Source: Pseudomonas sp. (GTDB taxonomy: Bacteria > Pseudomonadota > Gammaproteobacteria > Pseudomonadales > Pseudomonadaceae). From it: a DNA stretch of 42,824 nt. Below, one piece after another: positions 7,747 to 18,538 of this stretch; position 1 is the first letter of the stretch, and every line of letters starts with the position of its first letter. Both the position numbers and the translations under genes were made by a program. Location: assembly GCA_030603065.1 (NCBI GenBank), contig JAUVYN010000023.1, positions 1 through 42,824 on the forward strand, given 5' to 3'. Below the pieces are notes generated by a model. It had not been told where the DNA came from. It saw nothing but the letters and a program-made list of their open reading frames with translations, and made no database searches.

Positions 7747-9168
7747 ATGTCACATATTCTGGTTGTCGAAGACGAAGCCATCATTCGCTCGGCCCTGCGG
7801 CGATTGCTGGAGCGCCACCATTATCAGGTCAGCGAGGCGGGCGCCGTGCACGAGGCCGAAGAGCGTTTCGATCTGGCCGACTTCGACCTGATAATCAGTG
7901 ACCTGCGTCTCCCCGGCGAGCCCGGCACCGAACTGATTCGCCGAGCCCCCGATACTCCTGTGCTGATAATGACCAGCTATGCCAGCCTGCGCTCTGCCGT
8001 CGATTCCATGAAGCTCGGTGCGGTGGACTACATCGCCAAACCATTCGACCACGAGGAAATGCTGCAGGCGGTATCTCGCATAATTCAGGACCATCAGCGC
8101 AGGCGAGGCGAGCCGCAACCTTCCACAGCACCAGCCGCCATCACCCAACCCGAAAAAGCTGCACTACCCGGCAGCAGCATGGGAATCATCGGCTCGAGCC
8201 CCTCAATGCAGACCCTGTTCAAGCGCATCGGAAAAGTCGCGCCGACCGATTCGACAGTACTGATTCAGGGCGAGTCCGGCACTGGAAAGGAACTGGTAGC
8301 CCGTGCCCTGCACGAACACTCTCGGCGGGCCAAGGCGCCGATGATATCGGTCAACTGTGCGGCGATTCCGGAAACACTGATCGAGTCGGAACTGTTCGGG
8401 CATGAAAAGGGCGCCTTTACCGGCGCAACTGCGGGCCGAACCGGGCTGGTCGAGGCGGCGGACGGCGGCACCCTGTTTCTCGACGAGATTGGCGAACTGC
8501 CGCTCGAAGCGCAGGCACGTCTGCTGCGAGTTCTTCAGGAGGGCGAGATTCGACGCGTGGGTTCTGTGCAGTCCAGCAAGGTCGACGTGCGACTGGTAGC
8601 CGCTACCCACCGCGACCTCAAGACGCTGGCACGCCAGGGCCTGTTCCGCGAAGACCTCTATTACCGGCTGAACGTTATTGAACTCCGGCTGCCCCCGCTC
8701 CGTGAACGCGGCGATGACGTCATGCTTATAGCTGAGGCGCTGTTGCAACGCGCGGCGAGCAACATGCAGCAGGAGGGTTTGCACTTCAGCCCCGCTGCCG
8801 CGGAGGCGATCCGCCAGTACAACTGGCCAGGCAACGTTCGTGAACTTGAAAATGCCATCGAGCGAGCTGCCATTCTGTGTGATGAGGACGAGATCCCGGC
8901 GGATCTGCTGGGCATCGACATCGATCCCGAGTTCGAACGCGCCTCGGAGGCTTCCAACGCACTGGAAACCATGCGCCATCCGGACACCCAGAGCCACGAG
9001 CCCAGCGAAGACCTTTCGCTGGAAGACTATTTTCAGCACTTCGTGCTGGAGCATCAGGAACACATGACCGAAACCGAGCTGGCCAACAAGCTCGGCATCA
9101 GCCGCAAATGCCTGTGGGAGCGGCGCCAACGACTCGGCATTCCGCGCAAAAAGACCGCCAGCTCCTGA
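7747..9168 (+). CDS. cbrB: CbrB, NtrC-type sigma-54-dependent response regulator
   Basis: A 473-residue activator with a receiver domain (phospho-acceptor Asp52 in IISDLRLPG), an AAA+ domain with GESGTGKE, the sigma-54-contacting GAFTGA loop and [12 protein letters not shown], and a C-terminal Fis-type helix-turn-helix ([22 protein letters not shown]). I prefer the second of two adjacent ATG codons (7747; the first is 7744) because [10 protein letters not shown] matches the family start and GAGG is better spaced. CbrB activates crcZ transcription; its putative sites and a sigma-54 promoter lie directly downstream. Confidence 0.97.
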   Translation: MSHILVVEDEAIIRSALRRLLERHHYQVSEAGAVHEAEERFDLADFDLIISDLRLPGEPGTELIRRAPDTPVLIMTSYASLRSAVDSMKLGAVDYIAKPFDHEEMLQAVSRIIQDHQRRRGEPQPSTAPAAITQPEKAALPGSSMGIIGSSPSMQTLFKRIGKVAPTDSTVLIQGESGTGKELVARALHEHSRRAKAPMISVNCAAIPETLIESELFGHEKGAFTGATAGRTGLVEAADGGTLFLDEIGELPLEAQARLLRVLQEGEIRRVGSVQSSKVDVRLVAATHRDLKTLARQGLFREDLYYRLNVIELRLPPLRERGDDVMLIAEALLQRAASNMQQEGLHFSPAAAEAIRQYNWPGNVRELENAIERAAILCDEDEIPADLLGIDIDPEFERASEASNALETMRHPDTQSHEPSEDLSLEDYFQHFVLEHQEHMTETELANKLGISRKCLWERRQRLGIPRKKTASS

Positions 9169-9195
9169 TCTTTTTTTCACCCGTAGGGAGCCAGG

Positions 9196-9279
9196 TGTTA
9201 CCTGTTACCCAGACTCCCCAGGCAAAACTGTTACCGCCACCATCCTTCCAGTAACACCGAAGCGGGGCATACGGTAACG
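9196..9279. promoter_or_regulatory. putative CbrB upstream activating sites of crcZ
   Basis: Five TGTTAC-type half-sites lie here: TGTTAC at 9196-9201, 9203-9208 and 9229-9234, then the inverted GTAACA at 9251-9256 and GTAACG at 9274-9279. The central pair TGTTAC-N16-GTAACA is an inverted repeat with 22 bases between half-site starts, about two helical turns. I recall a TGTTAC/GTAACA inverted repeat as the CbrB recognition element at crcZ in other pseudomonads, there with a slightly shorter spacer. The position, 75-160 bases upstream of a sigma-54 promoter, is typical for an NtrC-type activator. Confidence 0.75.
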
Positions 9280-9352
9280 ATTCCCAGCGCAACACCTGGC
9301 CAGGATTCTCCAATAAAAACCAAGTCATTGTTTTTAAAGGGTTTTGAAAAAC

Positions 9353-9367
9353 TGGCACGGCAAATGC
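9353..9367 (+). promoter_or_regulatory. sigma-54 promoter of crcZ
   Basis: The sequence TGGCACGGCAAATGC has the GG (9354-9355) and GC (9366-9367) dinucleotides exactly 10 bases apart, as needed for sigma-54 -24/-12 recognition. It predicts a transcript start at about 9378-9380, just before the first A-rich motif of CrcZ. Confidence 0.85.
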
Positions 9368-9378
9368 TTTATATCTGG

Positions 9379-9720
9379 CACAACAACAATAAAAACCAGG
9401 CACACCACAATAAGAACAAGACCGGCTTCACACACAATAAAAACAACACGTGCAAGCGCAGCAAACTGATTTTTTTGGAGAATGTGGTAAGTAGCGAATT
9501 TCGGTTCGGTTGGCTCAGAGAAGAATAAAAGTTGCCCAAGCAACCCGCCAGTCCAGCACACCCCGTGTCGCTTATCCGAGCTTCCAAAGCAATCCGTTTG
9601 TTTTTGGATAACCCGGGATGGGTAGACCATAAGGCGACGCTGTCGCCTATGCCTAAAAACAACAATAGCTCGCAAGAACAATAATAAAAAGACCGCCATT
9701 AGGGGGAGTGACTACTCCCC
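9379..9720 (+). ncRNA. crcZ: CrcZ small RNA, antagonist of Hfq/Crc
   Basis: CrcZ sequesters Hfq (with Crc) and so relieves carbon catabolite repression. The predicted RNA of about 340 bases lies in the conserved cbrB-pcnB gap. It carries five A-rich AAnAAnAA-type motifs: about 9384-9395, 9409-9419, 9436-9447, 9655-9666 and 9674-9690. A small hairpin (GGCGAC/GTCGCC, 9633-9647) and a 3' hairpin (9703-9720) are also visible. The 5' end is inferred from the sigma-54 promoter and the 3' end from the hairpin, so both are approximate. A short open frame inside has no binding site and is not a gene. Confidence 0.9.
9703..9720 (+). terminator. 3' hairpin of CrcZ
   Basis: GGGGAGT-GACT-ACTCCCC forms a perfect 7-bp stem with a 4-base loop. 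The downstream tract (TTGAGCTTTATCC) is only moderately T-rich, so termination or processing here is likely but not certain. Confidence 0.65.
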
Positions 9721-9739
9721 TTGAGCTTTATCCCCCTTC

Positions 9740-9769
9740 CTTACAATTCCACGCCTTTCAGGCTAGAAT
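9740..9769 (+). promoter_or_regulatory. candidate sigma-70 promoter of pcnB
   Basis: CTTACA (9740-9745) is followed after 18 bases by TAGAAT (9764-9769), a fair match to -35/-10. It lies between the CrcZ terminator hairpin and pcnB, leaving a leader of about 145 bases. Confidence 0.45.
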
Positions 9770-9918
9770 ACCCCCCTGATCATTATTCATAATGCAACGT
9801 TCATCACCCTGGCGCTGATCAGCTTCGTTTGCCACCAGCCCCGGCCCGTTGCCATGACACTCGAGTCCGAGTCGCCCTCAGGGCCTGGACTGAACCTGCC
9901 GGTGGAATGCCTGCTCCT

Positions 9919-11298
9919 ATGATTCGAAAGCTGCTGCAGAAGATCCCCTATCCGTTTGGTCGGCCGGCGCACAGGCGAACTACCCCGGCAATAATCCCAC
10001 CGAGCCAGCACAGCCTCACGCGAGAGCGCATGAGCCGCAATGCCGTGAACGTTGTCGAACGTCTGCAGCAGGCTGGTTACCAGGCCTTCGCGGTAGGTGG
10101 TTGCGTGCGCGACCTGCTGCTGGATCTCGAACCCAAGGATTTTGACGTAGCTACCAGTGCGACGCCTGAGCAGGTCCGTGCGACCTTTCGCAACGCTCGG
10201 CTGATCGGACGGAGGTTCAAGCTGGTACATGTTCACTTCGGCCGGGAAATCATCGAGGTCGCCACCTTCCGTGCCAGCCATGCAGATGAAGGCGAAGACA
10301 GCCCACCCCAAGACAGTGAAAACGCCCGCCAGAGTGAGTCCGGCCGTCTACTGCGTGACAATGTCTATGGCACGCTCGAGCAGGACGCCCAGCGCCGTGA
10401 CTTCACCATCAACTCCCTTTACTACGATGTGCGCACCGGCAATATTCATGATTTCGCGCACGGTCTTCACGACATCCGCAATCGCCAGGTAAGACTGATC
10501 GGCGATCCGGTCCAACGCTACCTCGAAGACCCGGTGCGAATGCTGCGCGCGGTGCGCTTCGCCGCCAAACTGGACTTCGAAATCGAGCAGCACAGTGCGG
10601 CTCCGCTGATCGAGATGGCCGATCTGCTGCACGACATCCCTGCAGCCAGGCTCTTCGATGAAGTACTGAAACTACTGCTTAGCGGCAAGGGCGAGGAGAC
10701 CTTCGAACTGCTCTGCCGCTACGACCTCTTTGCTCCCCTGTTCCCGGATACCGACGAGGCACTCGAGCACAACGCGGACTACACCCTGCGACTGATCCGT
10801 CAGGCGCTGCGCAACACCGACGAGAGAATCCGTCAGCAACGCCCCGTCACTCCCGCGTTTCTGTTTGCTGCGCTGCTCTGGCCGGCGCTGCCGGAACGTA
10901 TCCGTGAACTCGAGCACCGCGGAGTCCCGAGCGTTCCTGCGCAGCAGCAGGCAGCCCAGGAACTGCTCGCCGAGCAGTGCAGGCATACCGCGATCCCCAA
11001 ACGCTTCAGCATCCCGTTACGCGAAATCTGGGATCTTCAACCGCGCCTGGAGCGGCGCAGTGGTCGCCGTGCCGATCAGATGCTCGAGCATCCCCGCTTC
11101 CGTGCCGCCTATGATTTTCTCTTGCTGCGCGAAGGCGCAGGGGAAGACACTGGCGGCCTCGGAGCCTGGTGGACCACCTATCAGGATGCCTCGGAGAACA
11201 AGCGCCGGGAGATGATTCGCGAACTGGCTGACGGACCGGCAACAAGCAAGCGGCCCCGCAACCGCCGCAAACGCAAGCCCAGGGCACAGGCAGACTGA
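9919..11298 (+). CDS. pcnB: poly(A) polymerase I
   Basis: PcnB adds 3' A-tails that mark RNAs for decay. The nucleotidyltransferase core shows VGGCVRDLLLDLEPKDFDVATSATPEQ with the catalytic acidic pair DFD, then RRFKLVHVHFGREIIEVATFR and the RRDFTINSLYYD block. The helical RNA-binding region follows, and the protein ends in a very basic tail (RPRNRRKRKPR). I chose ATG 9919 (MIRKLLQKIPYPF), giving 459 residues and matching family N-termini. The frame is open for 30 more codons and an in-frame ATG at 9907 is possible. folK starts one base after the stop. Confidence 0.95.
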   Translation: MIRKLLQKIPYPFGRPAHRRTTPAIIPPSQHSLTRERMSRNAVNVVERLQQAGYQAFAVGGCVRDLLLDLEPKDFDVATSATPEQVRATFRNARLIGRRFKLVHVHFGREIIEVATFRASHADEGEDSPPQDSENARQSESGRLLRDNVYGTLEQDAQRRDFTINSLYYDVRTGNIHDFAHGLHDIRNRQVRLIGDPVQRYLEDPVRMLRAVRFAAKLDFEIEQHSAAPLIEMADLLHDIPAARLFDEVLKLLLSGKGEETFELLCRYDLFAPLFPDTDEALEHNADYTLRLIRQALRNTDERIRQQRPVTPAFLFAALLWPALPERIRELEHRGVPSVPAQQQAAQELLAEQCRHTAIPKRFSIPLREIWDLQPRLERRSGRRADQMLEHPRFRAAYDFLLLREGAGEDTGGLGAWWTTYQDASENKRREMIRELADGPATSKRPRNRRKRKPRAQAD

Positions 11299-11299
11299 G

Positions 11300-11809
11300 A
11301 TGCTTCAGTGCTTCATTGGTCTGGGCAGCAATCAGGCTGACCCGGAGCAGCAGCTCCGCCGCGCCTGTATCGCCATCGCTGCACTCCCTGATACGCGCAT
11401 ACTGCGGTGCTCGCCCTTCTACCGCAGCGCCCCCCTGGGCCCGGCAGATCAGCCCGACTACGTGAATGCCGTCGTGGCTGTAGAGACTGACTTGCCCCCC
11501 CTGACACTGCTTGACGGATTGCAGGGTATCGAACTATCCCAGGGCCGAACCCGGAACGGCGAGCGCTGGGGTCCGCGCACGCTGGATCTGGACATTCTAC
11601 TGTACGGCGCCCAGCAACTAGACCTGCCGCGCCTGAAGGTACCGCATTATCATATGCATGCGCGGCCCTTCGTGCTGTACCCGCTGGCCGATATCGCTCC
11701 CACGCTGCGCCTGCCTGATGGCACCGAGCTGGTCGAACTGTTGTCCAAATGCCCGGCCGAGGGGCTCGAACGCCTACCAGGCCAGCCAGCGGACGTGCTG
11801 AAGACATGA
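11300..11809 (+). CDS. folK: HPPK, 6-hydroxymethyl-dihydropterin pyrophosphokinase
   Basis: The 169-residue FolK transfers pyrophosphate from ATP to hydroxymethyl-dihydropterin, the step before dihydropteroate synthase (folP, at 37977-38828 in this window). The motifs IGLGSNQADP at the N-terminus, FYRSAPLGPADQPDYVNAV and the signature WGPRTLDLDILLYG are intact. Its ATG follows the pcnB stop by one base, indicating translational coupling. It is separated from panB by about 108 bases that hold no gene. Confidence 0.96.
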   Translation: MLQCFIGLGSNQADPEQQLRRACIAIAALPDTRILRCSPFYRSAPLGPADQPDYVNAVVAVETDLPPLTLLDGLQGIELSQGRTRNGERWGPRTLDLDILLYGAQQLDLPRLKVPHYHMHARPFVLYPLADIAPTLRLPDGTELVELLSKCPAEGLERLPGQPADVLKT

Positions 11810-11917
11810 AGACTATAATCGAAGCGGTGTGCTTCGCCCGGCCGGTGGCGAGATATTCAGCTCTCGCCGCCTCAACCGACATTGCCGCCCTCCGGGCGCC
11901 AACCATTGGAAACTGCC

Positions 11918-12712
11918 ATGCCTGATGTAACCCTGACGACGCTCAACAAGCTCAAGCAGAACGGTGAAAAGATCGTATGCCTGACTGCCTATGATGCGAC
12001 CTTCGCGCATCTTGAAAGCCAGGCCGGGGTAGAGGTGATACTCGTGGGTGACTCGCTGGGGATGGTCCTGCAGGGCCATGACAGCACCCTGCCGGTTACC
12101 GTGGAGGATATGGTTTATCACACCCGCTCGGTTCGTCGCGGCAACGCTGGCGCCTTTATCATGGCGGATCTACCTTTCATGAGCTATGCCACGCCGGACC
12201 AGGCCATACAAAGCAGCGCCCAATTGATGCGGGCGGGTGCGCACATGGTCAAGATCGAAGGCGCCGGCTGGCTGGCGCCTACCGTGACCAGCCTGGTCCG
12301 TAATGGGGTCCCGGTCTGTGTACACCTGGGACTTACTCCGCAGACAGTCAACGTGCTCGGTGGCTACAAGGTTCAGGGCCGCGAAGAAGCCCAGGCTCGC
12401 GCGCTGGTGGACGACGCCTCGGCGCTTGAAGCCGCCGGCGCCAGCATGCTGCTGCTCGAGTGCGTACCCAGCGCGCTGGCAGACGAGATCACGCGCTCGG
12501 TGCGGGTACCCGTGATCGGCATCGGTGCCGGCAGCGGCACCGACGGTCAGGTGCTGGTGGTACACGACCTTCTCGGTCTGTCCATCTCCGGACGCTTGCC
12601 GAAGTTCGTCAAAAACTTCATGATTGGCGCCCCAGACGTGCCGTCCGCGCTGCGCAATTACGTGGATGCAGTAAAGCGCGTCGAGTTTCCCGCACCCGAA
12701 CACGAGTTCTGA
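11918..12712 (+). CDS. panB: 3-methyl-2-oxobutanoate hydroxymethyltransferase
   Basis: PanB makes ketopantoate from 2-oxoisovalerate with methylene-tetrahydrofolate, the first committed step to pantothenate. The 264 residues contain [19 protein letters not shown] (metal and substrate site), KIEGAGWL and the later [21 protein letters not shown] chose ATG 11918 ([13 protein letters not shown]); the frame stays open 12 codons upstream without family similarity. panC follows after 3 bases. Confidence 0.96.
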   Translation: MPDVTLTTLNKLKQNGEKIVCLTAYDATFAHLESQAGVEVILVGDSLGMVLQGHDSTLPVTVEDMVYHTRSVRRGNAGAFIMADLPFMSYATPDQAIQSSAQLMRAGAHMVKIEGAGWLAPTVTSLVRNGVPVCVHLGLTPQTVNVLGGYKVQGREEAQARALVDDASALEAAGASMLLLECVPSALADEITRSVRVPVIGIGAGSGTDGQVLVVHDLLGLSISGRLPKFVKNFMIGAPDVPSALRNYVDAVKRVEFPAPEHEF

Positions 12713-12715
12713 TCC

Positions 12716-13570
12716 ATGCATACCCTGCACACCATTGCGCAAGTGCGCGCAGCCGTTGCCCGTGCTCGAGAGGAAGGGAAGCGAATCGGGCTGGTCCCGA
12801 CCATGGGTAACCTGCATGCAGGCCACATCGCGCTGGTCGAAAAGGCTTTGCAGCGTACCGACTACGTTGTGGTCAGCATCTTCGTGAACCCGCTGCAATT
12901 CGGCCCCAGCGAAGACCTGGACGCTTATCCTCGGACACTGGCCGAGGATCAGAGCAAGCTGCTCGACGTTGGCGCGCAACTGGTATTTGCTCCCAACGTC
13001 GGTGAAATGTATCCGGAAGGCATGGCCGGGCATACTCGAGTAAGCGTCCCGGTGGTTTCGGAAGGGTTGTGCGGTGCCAGCCGACCCGGCCACTTCGAAG
13101 GTGTCGCTACGGTCGTCAGCAAGTTGCTGAACATCGTACAGCCGGATCTGGCAATCTTTGGCGAAAAGGATTACCAGCAGCTGGCGGTCATCCGCAAGAT
13201 GGTGCTCGATCTATGCCTCCCCGTGCAGATCATGGGCGAGCCGACCGTACGCGCCGACGATGGGCTCGCATTGTCCTCCCGTAACGGCTATCTGACCCCG
13301 GCAGAGCGCCAGGTCGCCCCGCTTCTGTATCAGACACTGCAGGCAATCGCCGCAGAAGTGAGCGCCGGCCGCCGCGACTACGCCCAGATCATCGAGGAGG
13401 CCCGCGGCCGACTGACCGAAGCCGGGCTGCGACCGGACTATCTGGATCTGCGCGACGCACATACGCTGCAACCGGTGTCGGCACAAGCCGAGGAACTGGT
13501 CGTGCTGGCGGCAGCTTTCCTAGGGCGCACTCGGCTCATCGACAACCTGCGGTTCATCCCCGCCCTCTGA
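12716..13570 (+). CDS. panC: pantothenate synthetase
   Basis: PanC joins pantoate and beta-alanine using ATP. The 284-residue protein shows the nucleotidyltransferase HIGH-like motif in [14 protein letters not shown], then [34 protein letters not shown] and SSRNGYL. It is coupled to panB. The aspartate decarboxylase gene panD, which I recall following panC in P. aeruginosa, is not present after it; a terminator-like hairpin and acsA come next. Confidence 0.97.
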   Translation: MHTLHTIAQVRAAVARAREEGKRIGLVPTMGNLHAGHIALVEKALQRTDYVVVSIFVNPLQFGPSEDLDAYPRTLAEDQSKLLDVGAQLVFAPNVGEMYPEGMAGHTRVSVPVVSEGLCGASRPGHFEGVATVVSKLLNIVQPDLAIFGEKDYQQLAVIRKMVLDLCLPVQIMGEPTVRADDGLALSSRNGYLTPAERQVAPLLYQTLQAIAAEVSAGRRDYAQIIEEARGRLTEAGLRPDYLDLRDAHTLQPVSAQAEELVVLAAAFLGRTRLIDNLRFIPAL

Positions 13571-13582
13571 GGCTTCCCTGCC

Positions 13583-13610
13583 AACTCCCGGGTGCCAAAC
13601 CCCGGGAGTT
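13583..13610 (+). terminator. hairpin after panC
   Basis: AACTCCCGGG and CCCGGGAGTT form a perfect 10-bp stem with an 8-base loop, 12 bases after the panC stop. The following CCCTCTTG is T-poor, so it may act as an mRNA 3' stabiliser or a weak terminator. Confidence 0.6.
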
Positions 13611-13757
13611 CCCTCTTGCACACACTTTCCCTATCAGACCAAAGAAGGGTTGTCTCACCTTCTATAATGATCAAGTCTTGAATCCAATACTCTGAGCGGT
13701 CCTGCTCGGCTGCCCTATCCGGGCACGCGTCTTATCGACGCCGGGGCCTGATTCGCC

Positions 13758-13765
13758 AATAAAAA
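13758..13765 (+). promoter_or_regulatory. putative Hfq/Crc catabolite-repression site on acsA mRNA
   Basis: AATAAAAA fits the AAnAAnAA motif bound by Hfq/Crc and directly abuts and overlaps the acsA ribosome binding site (AAGAGGG, 13764-13770). Binding there would block translation initiation, and CrcZ from the same window would relieve it. Supported by motif and position only. Confidence 0.55.
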
Positions 13766-13779
13766 GAGGGTTCGTCCGC

Positions 13780-15723
<1,944 letters not shown>

Positions 15724-15795
15724 TAGCCCGGTTGTCTCAGCAGAGCGACACCTCTATCCTTGTTGCCTGATCAGAACGGGATAGAGGAGTCGTTC

Positions 15796-16974
15796 ATGCA
15801 AGACGTCGTCATAGTAGCCGCCACCCGTACCGCCATCGGTAGTTTCGGCGGCCAGTTCGCCAGCGTACCGGCCCACGAGCTGGGCGCCACGGTGATCCGG
15901 GCTCTGCTCGCCGAAACGGCGATCGACCCGGCCAGCGTCAATGAAGTCATCCTCGGCCAGGTGCTCACCGCCGGCTGCGGCCAGAATCCAGCACGTCAGG
16001 CCTCCCTGCACGGCGGCCTGCCGATCAGCGTACCGGCGATGAATCTCAACAAAGTCTGCGGCTCCGGACTCAAGGCGGTACAGCTTGGTGCCCAGGCCAT
16101 TCGCTGCGGCGACGCCGACATCATCATCGCCGGCGGCCAGGAGTCCATGAGCCTTTCGCCGCACCTGCTACCCACCTCTCGTACCGGACAGCGGATGGGC
16201 CACGGGCAACTGATCGACAGCATGATTCACGATGGCCTGTGGGATGCGTTCAACGATTACCACATGGGCATCACGGCGGAAAACCTGGTCGAGAAATACG
16301 GTATCAGCCGCGAGGAACAGGATGCTTACGCCGCCGGTTCGCAGCAGAAGGCTGTTGCCGCGCAGGAAGCTGGCCATTTCGACCGTCAGATCACCGCGGT
16401 GGAAGTAGCCCAACGCAAGGGTGACCCGCTGCGCATCATCCGCGACGAACAGCCCCGTCCCGGCACTACCGCCGAGGCACTTGCCAAGCTTCGCCCTGCA
16501 TTCAAAAAGGACGGCAGCGTGACGGCCGGAAACGCTTCCGGGCTGAACGACGGTGCAGCCGCGGTGATGCTGATGAGCGCCGAGCGCGCCGAGCAGCTCG
16601 GCCTGCCGGTTCTGGCACGCGTCGCCGCCTATTCGAGCACCGGCGTCGATCCCTCCATTATGGGAATCGGCCCCGTATCAGCCACTCGGACCTGCCTTCG
16701 CAAGGCCGGCTGGACGCTGGATGATCTGGACCTGCTGGAGGCCAACGAAGCCTTTGCTGCCCAGGCCTTGGCGGTGGGCCGTGAGCTGGAGTGGGACCCG
16801 GCCAAGGTCAACGTCAACGGCGGCGCCATTGCCCTCGGTCACCCGATCGGGGCATCCGGCTGCCGCGTACTGGTCAGCCTGTTACACGAGATGATTCGTC
16901 GAGATGTACGCAAGGGCCTGGCCACGCTATGTATCGGTGGCGGTCAGGGCGTCGCACTGGCATTGGAGCGCTGA
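15796..16974 (+). CDS. acetyl-CoA acetyltransferase (thiolase)
   Basis: A 392-residue type II thiolase that condenses or cleaves acetoacetyl-CoA. It shows the acyl-accepting cysteine in [11 protein letters not shown] (Cys88), EAFAAQA, the active-site histidine in [16 protein letters not shown] and the second cysteine in [11 protein letters not shown]. The start is ATG 15796 with GAGGAG upstream; a longer frame from 15760 adds an unrelated 12 residues. It resembles AtoB/PhaA-type enzymes, but no beta-hydroxybutyrate or poly-hydroxyalkanoate genes are adjacent. The stop codon is half of a perfect palindrome with the convergent gene's stop. Confidence 0.93.
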   Translation: MQDVVIVAATRTAIGSFGGQFASVPAHELGATVIRALLAETAIDPASVNEVILGQVLTAGCGQNPARQASLHGGLPISVPAMNLNKVCGSGLKAVQLGAQAIRCGDADIIIAGGQESMSLSPHLLPTSRTGQRMGHGQLIDSMIHDGLWDAFNDYHMGITAENLVEKYGISREEQDAYAAGSQQKAVAAQEAGHFDRQITAVEVAQRKGDPLRIIRDEQPRPGTTAEALAKLRPAFKKDGSVTAGNASGLNDGAAAVMLMSAERAEQLGLPVLARVAAYSSTGVDPSIMGIGPVSATRTCLRKAGWTLDDLDLLEANEAFAAQALAVGRELEWDPAKVNVNGGAIALGHPIGASGCRVLVSLLHEMIRRDVRKGLATLCIGGGQGVALALER

Positions 16975-16983
16975 TCAGCGCTC
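16966..16983. repeat. 18-bp perfect palindrome spanning two convergent stop codons
   Basis: GAGCGCTGATCAGCGCTC is its own reverse complement. Its central TGA and TCA are the stop codons of the forward thiolase (16972-16974) and the reverse DUF2784 gene (16975-16977), so both proteins end in Glu-Arg. No T-run follows on either side. Confidence 0.9.
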
Positions 16984-17391
16984 GGGCGGTTTCCGCCGCC
17001 AGTGCGGCGGGAACCAGATGAAGGTCGCGGCGACCAGTGCACCAAAGGCCGTATAGAGCGTCACGAACACCCAGGCGGGTGCATCGTAGTAAAGCAGGCG
17101 CTGCAGCCAGTATTCGATGAATCCGCCGCTATATTGGGCCACCCCGGCCTGTGCTCGCAGCCACATTTCCAGTGTGGTCAGTGGGCACACCACCCCTAGC
17201 CAGGCCTCCAGCACAACCACGGCAATGGTGCCCAGATGCGCTACCCTGAACCAGAGGTGGTTAACCCAGCGCCAGCCAAGAAAATTGCCGACAACGATCA
17301 GCAGTAGTCCAAAAACCACGAAGAGCACTACCCCTACGTGGCTCAGCAATACCAGATCAGCAAGTAGCTGATAGCGTTGAGCCTCATTCAT
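16975..17391 (-). CDS. DUF2784 membrane protein
   Basis: A 138-residue protein with three or four hydrophobic helices (about 11-38, 50-70 and 100-125) and the DUF2784 pattern: an N-terminal LADLVLLSHVGVVLFVVFG, then WRWVNHLWFRVAHL and VCPLTTLE. The function of this family is unknown. The start is ATG 17391 (MNEAQRYQLL). It is the last gene of a tight reverse-strand group, MOSC protein - LprI-like - DUF2784 (4-base overlap, then a 5-base gap). Confidence 0.8.
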   Translation of the reverse strand: MNEAQRYQLLADLVLLSHVGVVLFVVFGLLLIVVGNFLGWRWVNHLWFRVAHLGTIAVVVLEAWLGVVCPLTTLEMWLRAQAGVAQYSGGFIEYWLQRLLYYDAPAWVFVTLYTAFGALVAATFIWFPPHWRRKPPER

Positions 17392-17396
17392 GGCGC

Positions 17397-17801
17397 TCAG
17401 GGTAGCTGCGGTTCCGGCAGCACTGGCGCGGCATCGGTCGGCGCCAGGTACACCTGCCAAATTTCATGCGTACGCCGCTGGGTCTGGCGTAACAGGCACT
17501 GGGCCAGTATGGTCGTACGGATACTGCCGTCGGCCCAGAGATCGAACTCGGCGAGACAATGCGAGTCACGAAAGCGCATCCACGCACCATGGGCCGCTTC
17601 CATCGAAACCATGGCGTCTGCCATCTTCCCATGCCGCTCGCGGCTAGCCTGCAGATAACGATCCAGCTCATCCTCGGCCCTTTCGACCTCAGCGTGCAGG
17701 CAACGATTCAGTTCGACCGCGTCGTCCACGTCCGCGCAGGGTTTAGCCTGAGCCAGAGCAGGCAGAAGCAGAGCGGTAAGCGCCAGCCATCGACAGATCA
17801 T
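17397..17801 (-). CDS. periplasmic LprI-like (DUF1311) protein
   Basis: A 134-residue protein with a clear signal peptide (MICRWLALTALLLPALAQA, cleavage near residue 19). The mature part has cysteines in KPCADV, LNRCLH, SHCLAEF and LAQCLL, and the helical W.RFRDSHC pattern of the LprI/DUF1311 family. Some members inhibit lysozyme; here the role is unproven. The ATG overlaps the stop of the upstream MOSC gene by four bases (ATGA), implying co-translation. Confidence 0.78.
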   Translation of the reverse strand: MICRWLALTALLLPALAQAKPCADVDDAVELNRCLHAEVERAEDELDRYLQASRERHGKMADAMVSMEAAHGAWMRFRDSHCLAEFDLWADGSIRTTILAQCLLRQTQRRTHEIWQVYLAPTDAAPVLPEPQLP

Positions 17802-18472
17802 GTAATCCTCTTCACATTCGATTGGGCCGACTGGCAACGGGCCAGACGACTCTGAAATACATCAGCTATTCGCACCGCAAGCGGAGCAGCCAATGCCCTC
17901 TGGAGAAAATCGACGTCTTCGCCCCTGGCGTGCCAGTAACGGAAGACCTCGACTATCTCCGGAAAGTCGGAAGGCGCGGCAATGACTTCACATTCGTCTC
18001 CGGGACTGATGCTGCCCATCTGCAATACCCGTGCATAGGCCCCACAGCGTTCGGCCCTGACGAACTCTCGGGACAGTCCCTTTACCCCAGCCCTCGCTTC
18101 CAGCGTCGCACAAGGAGTGCGCGGGCCGGTCAGTTCCAGCAACACCTCGCCGCAACGCAGCCGATCGCCTACGCGGGGCCTCGGCCACCACTCATCGAGT
18201 GTCAGGTTCTCGCCGAAGAATCCCGGCGATACCTCGCAGCCGAGTAACCGAGCCCACCACCGATTATCGGTTAGCGAATACAGATACAGGGCCTGATCGG
18301 CGCCCCCGTGATGCTTGAGGTTGCCGATGAAATCGCCGACGACACCTTCCGTCTCGATCCTTACAGGAGCGACCGCAGCCTGCTTGTAATGACCGGTTCG
18401 ACGTATCCGGTCGCCAATCCGCAGCGGAGCAGGAACAGCACGGTTGATGCTATTGATTGAGATATTGACCAT
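17798..18472 (-). CDS. MOSC-domain protein (YiiM-like)
   Basis: A 224-residue soluble protein with the MOSC fold related to the molybdenum cofactor sulfurase C-terminus. Visible are GVVGDFIGNLKHHGGADQALYLYS (about 44-67), the GFFGENLT motif and the conserved cysteine in GPRTPCATLEA. Relatives such as YiiM reduce N-hydroxylated compounds with molybdenum cofactor; substrate unknown here. The start is ATG 18472. First gene of the three-gene reverse-strand group ending at 16975. Confidence 0.87.
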   Translation of the reverse strand: MVNISINSINRAVPAPLRIGDRIRRTGHYKQAAVAPVRIETEGVVGDFIGNLKHHGGADQALYLYSLTDNRWWARLLGCEVSPGFFGENLTLDEWWPRPRVGDRLRCGEVLLELTGPRTPCATLEARAGVKGLSREFVRAERCGAYARVLQMGSISPGDECEVIAAPSDFPEIVEVFRYWHARGEDVDFLQRALAAPLAVRIADVFQSRLARCQSAQSNVKRIT

Positions 18473-18538
18473 GCAGAGCGTCCTTTCCAGCTTTGCTCGA
18501 TGGTAACCGCTGCTGCTCGAAGGGGATAGCCACGCGCC

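Noticed and set aside
8203-9180. 325-codon reverse ORF opposite cbrB
   Set aside because: Antisense to the conserved AAA+ coding sequence.
13650-13668. TTGTCT with TATAAT as a full acsA promoter
   Set aside because: Spacing between the two hexamers is only 7 bases; the TATAAT alone is not decisive.
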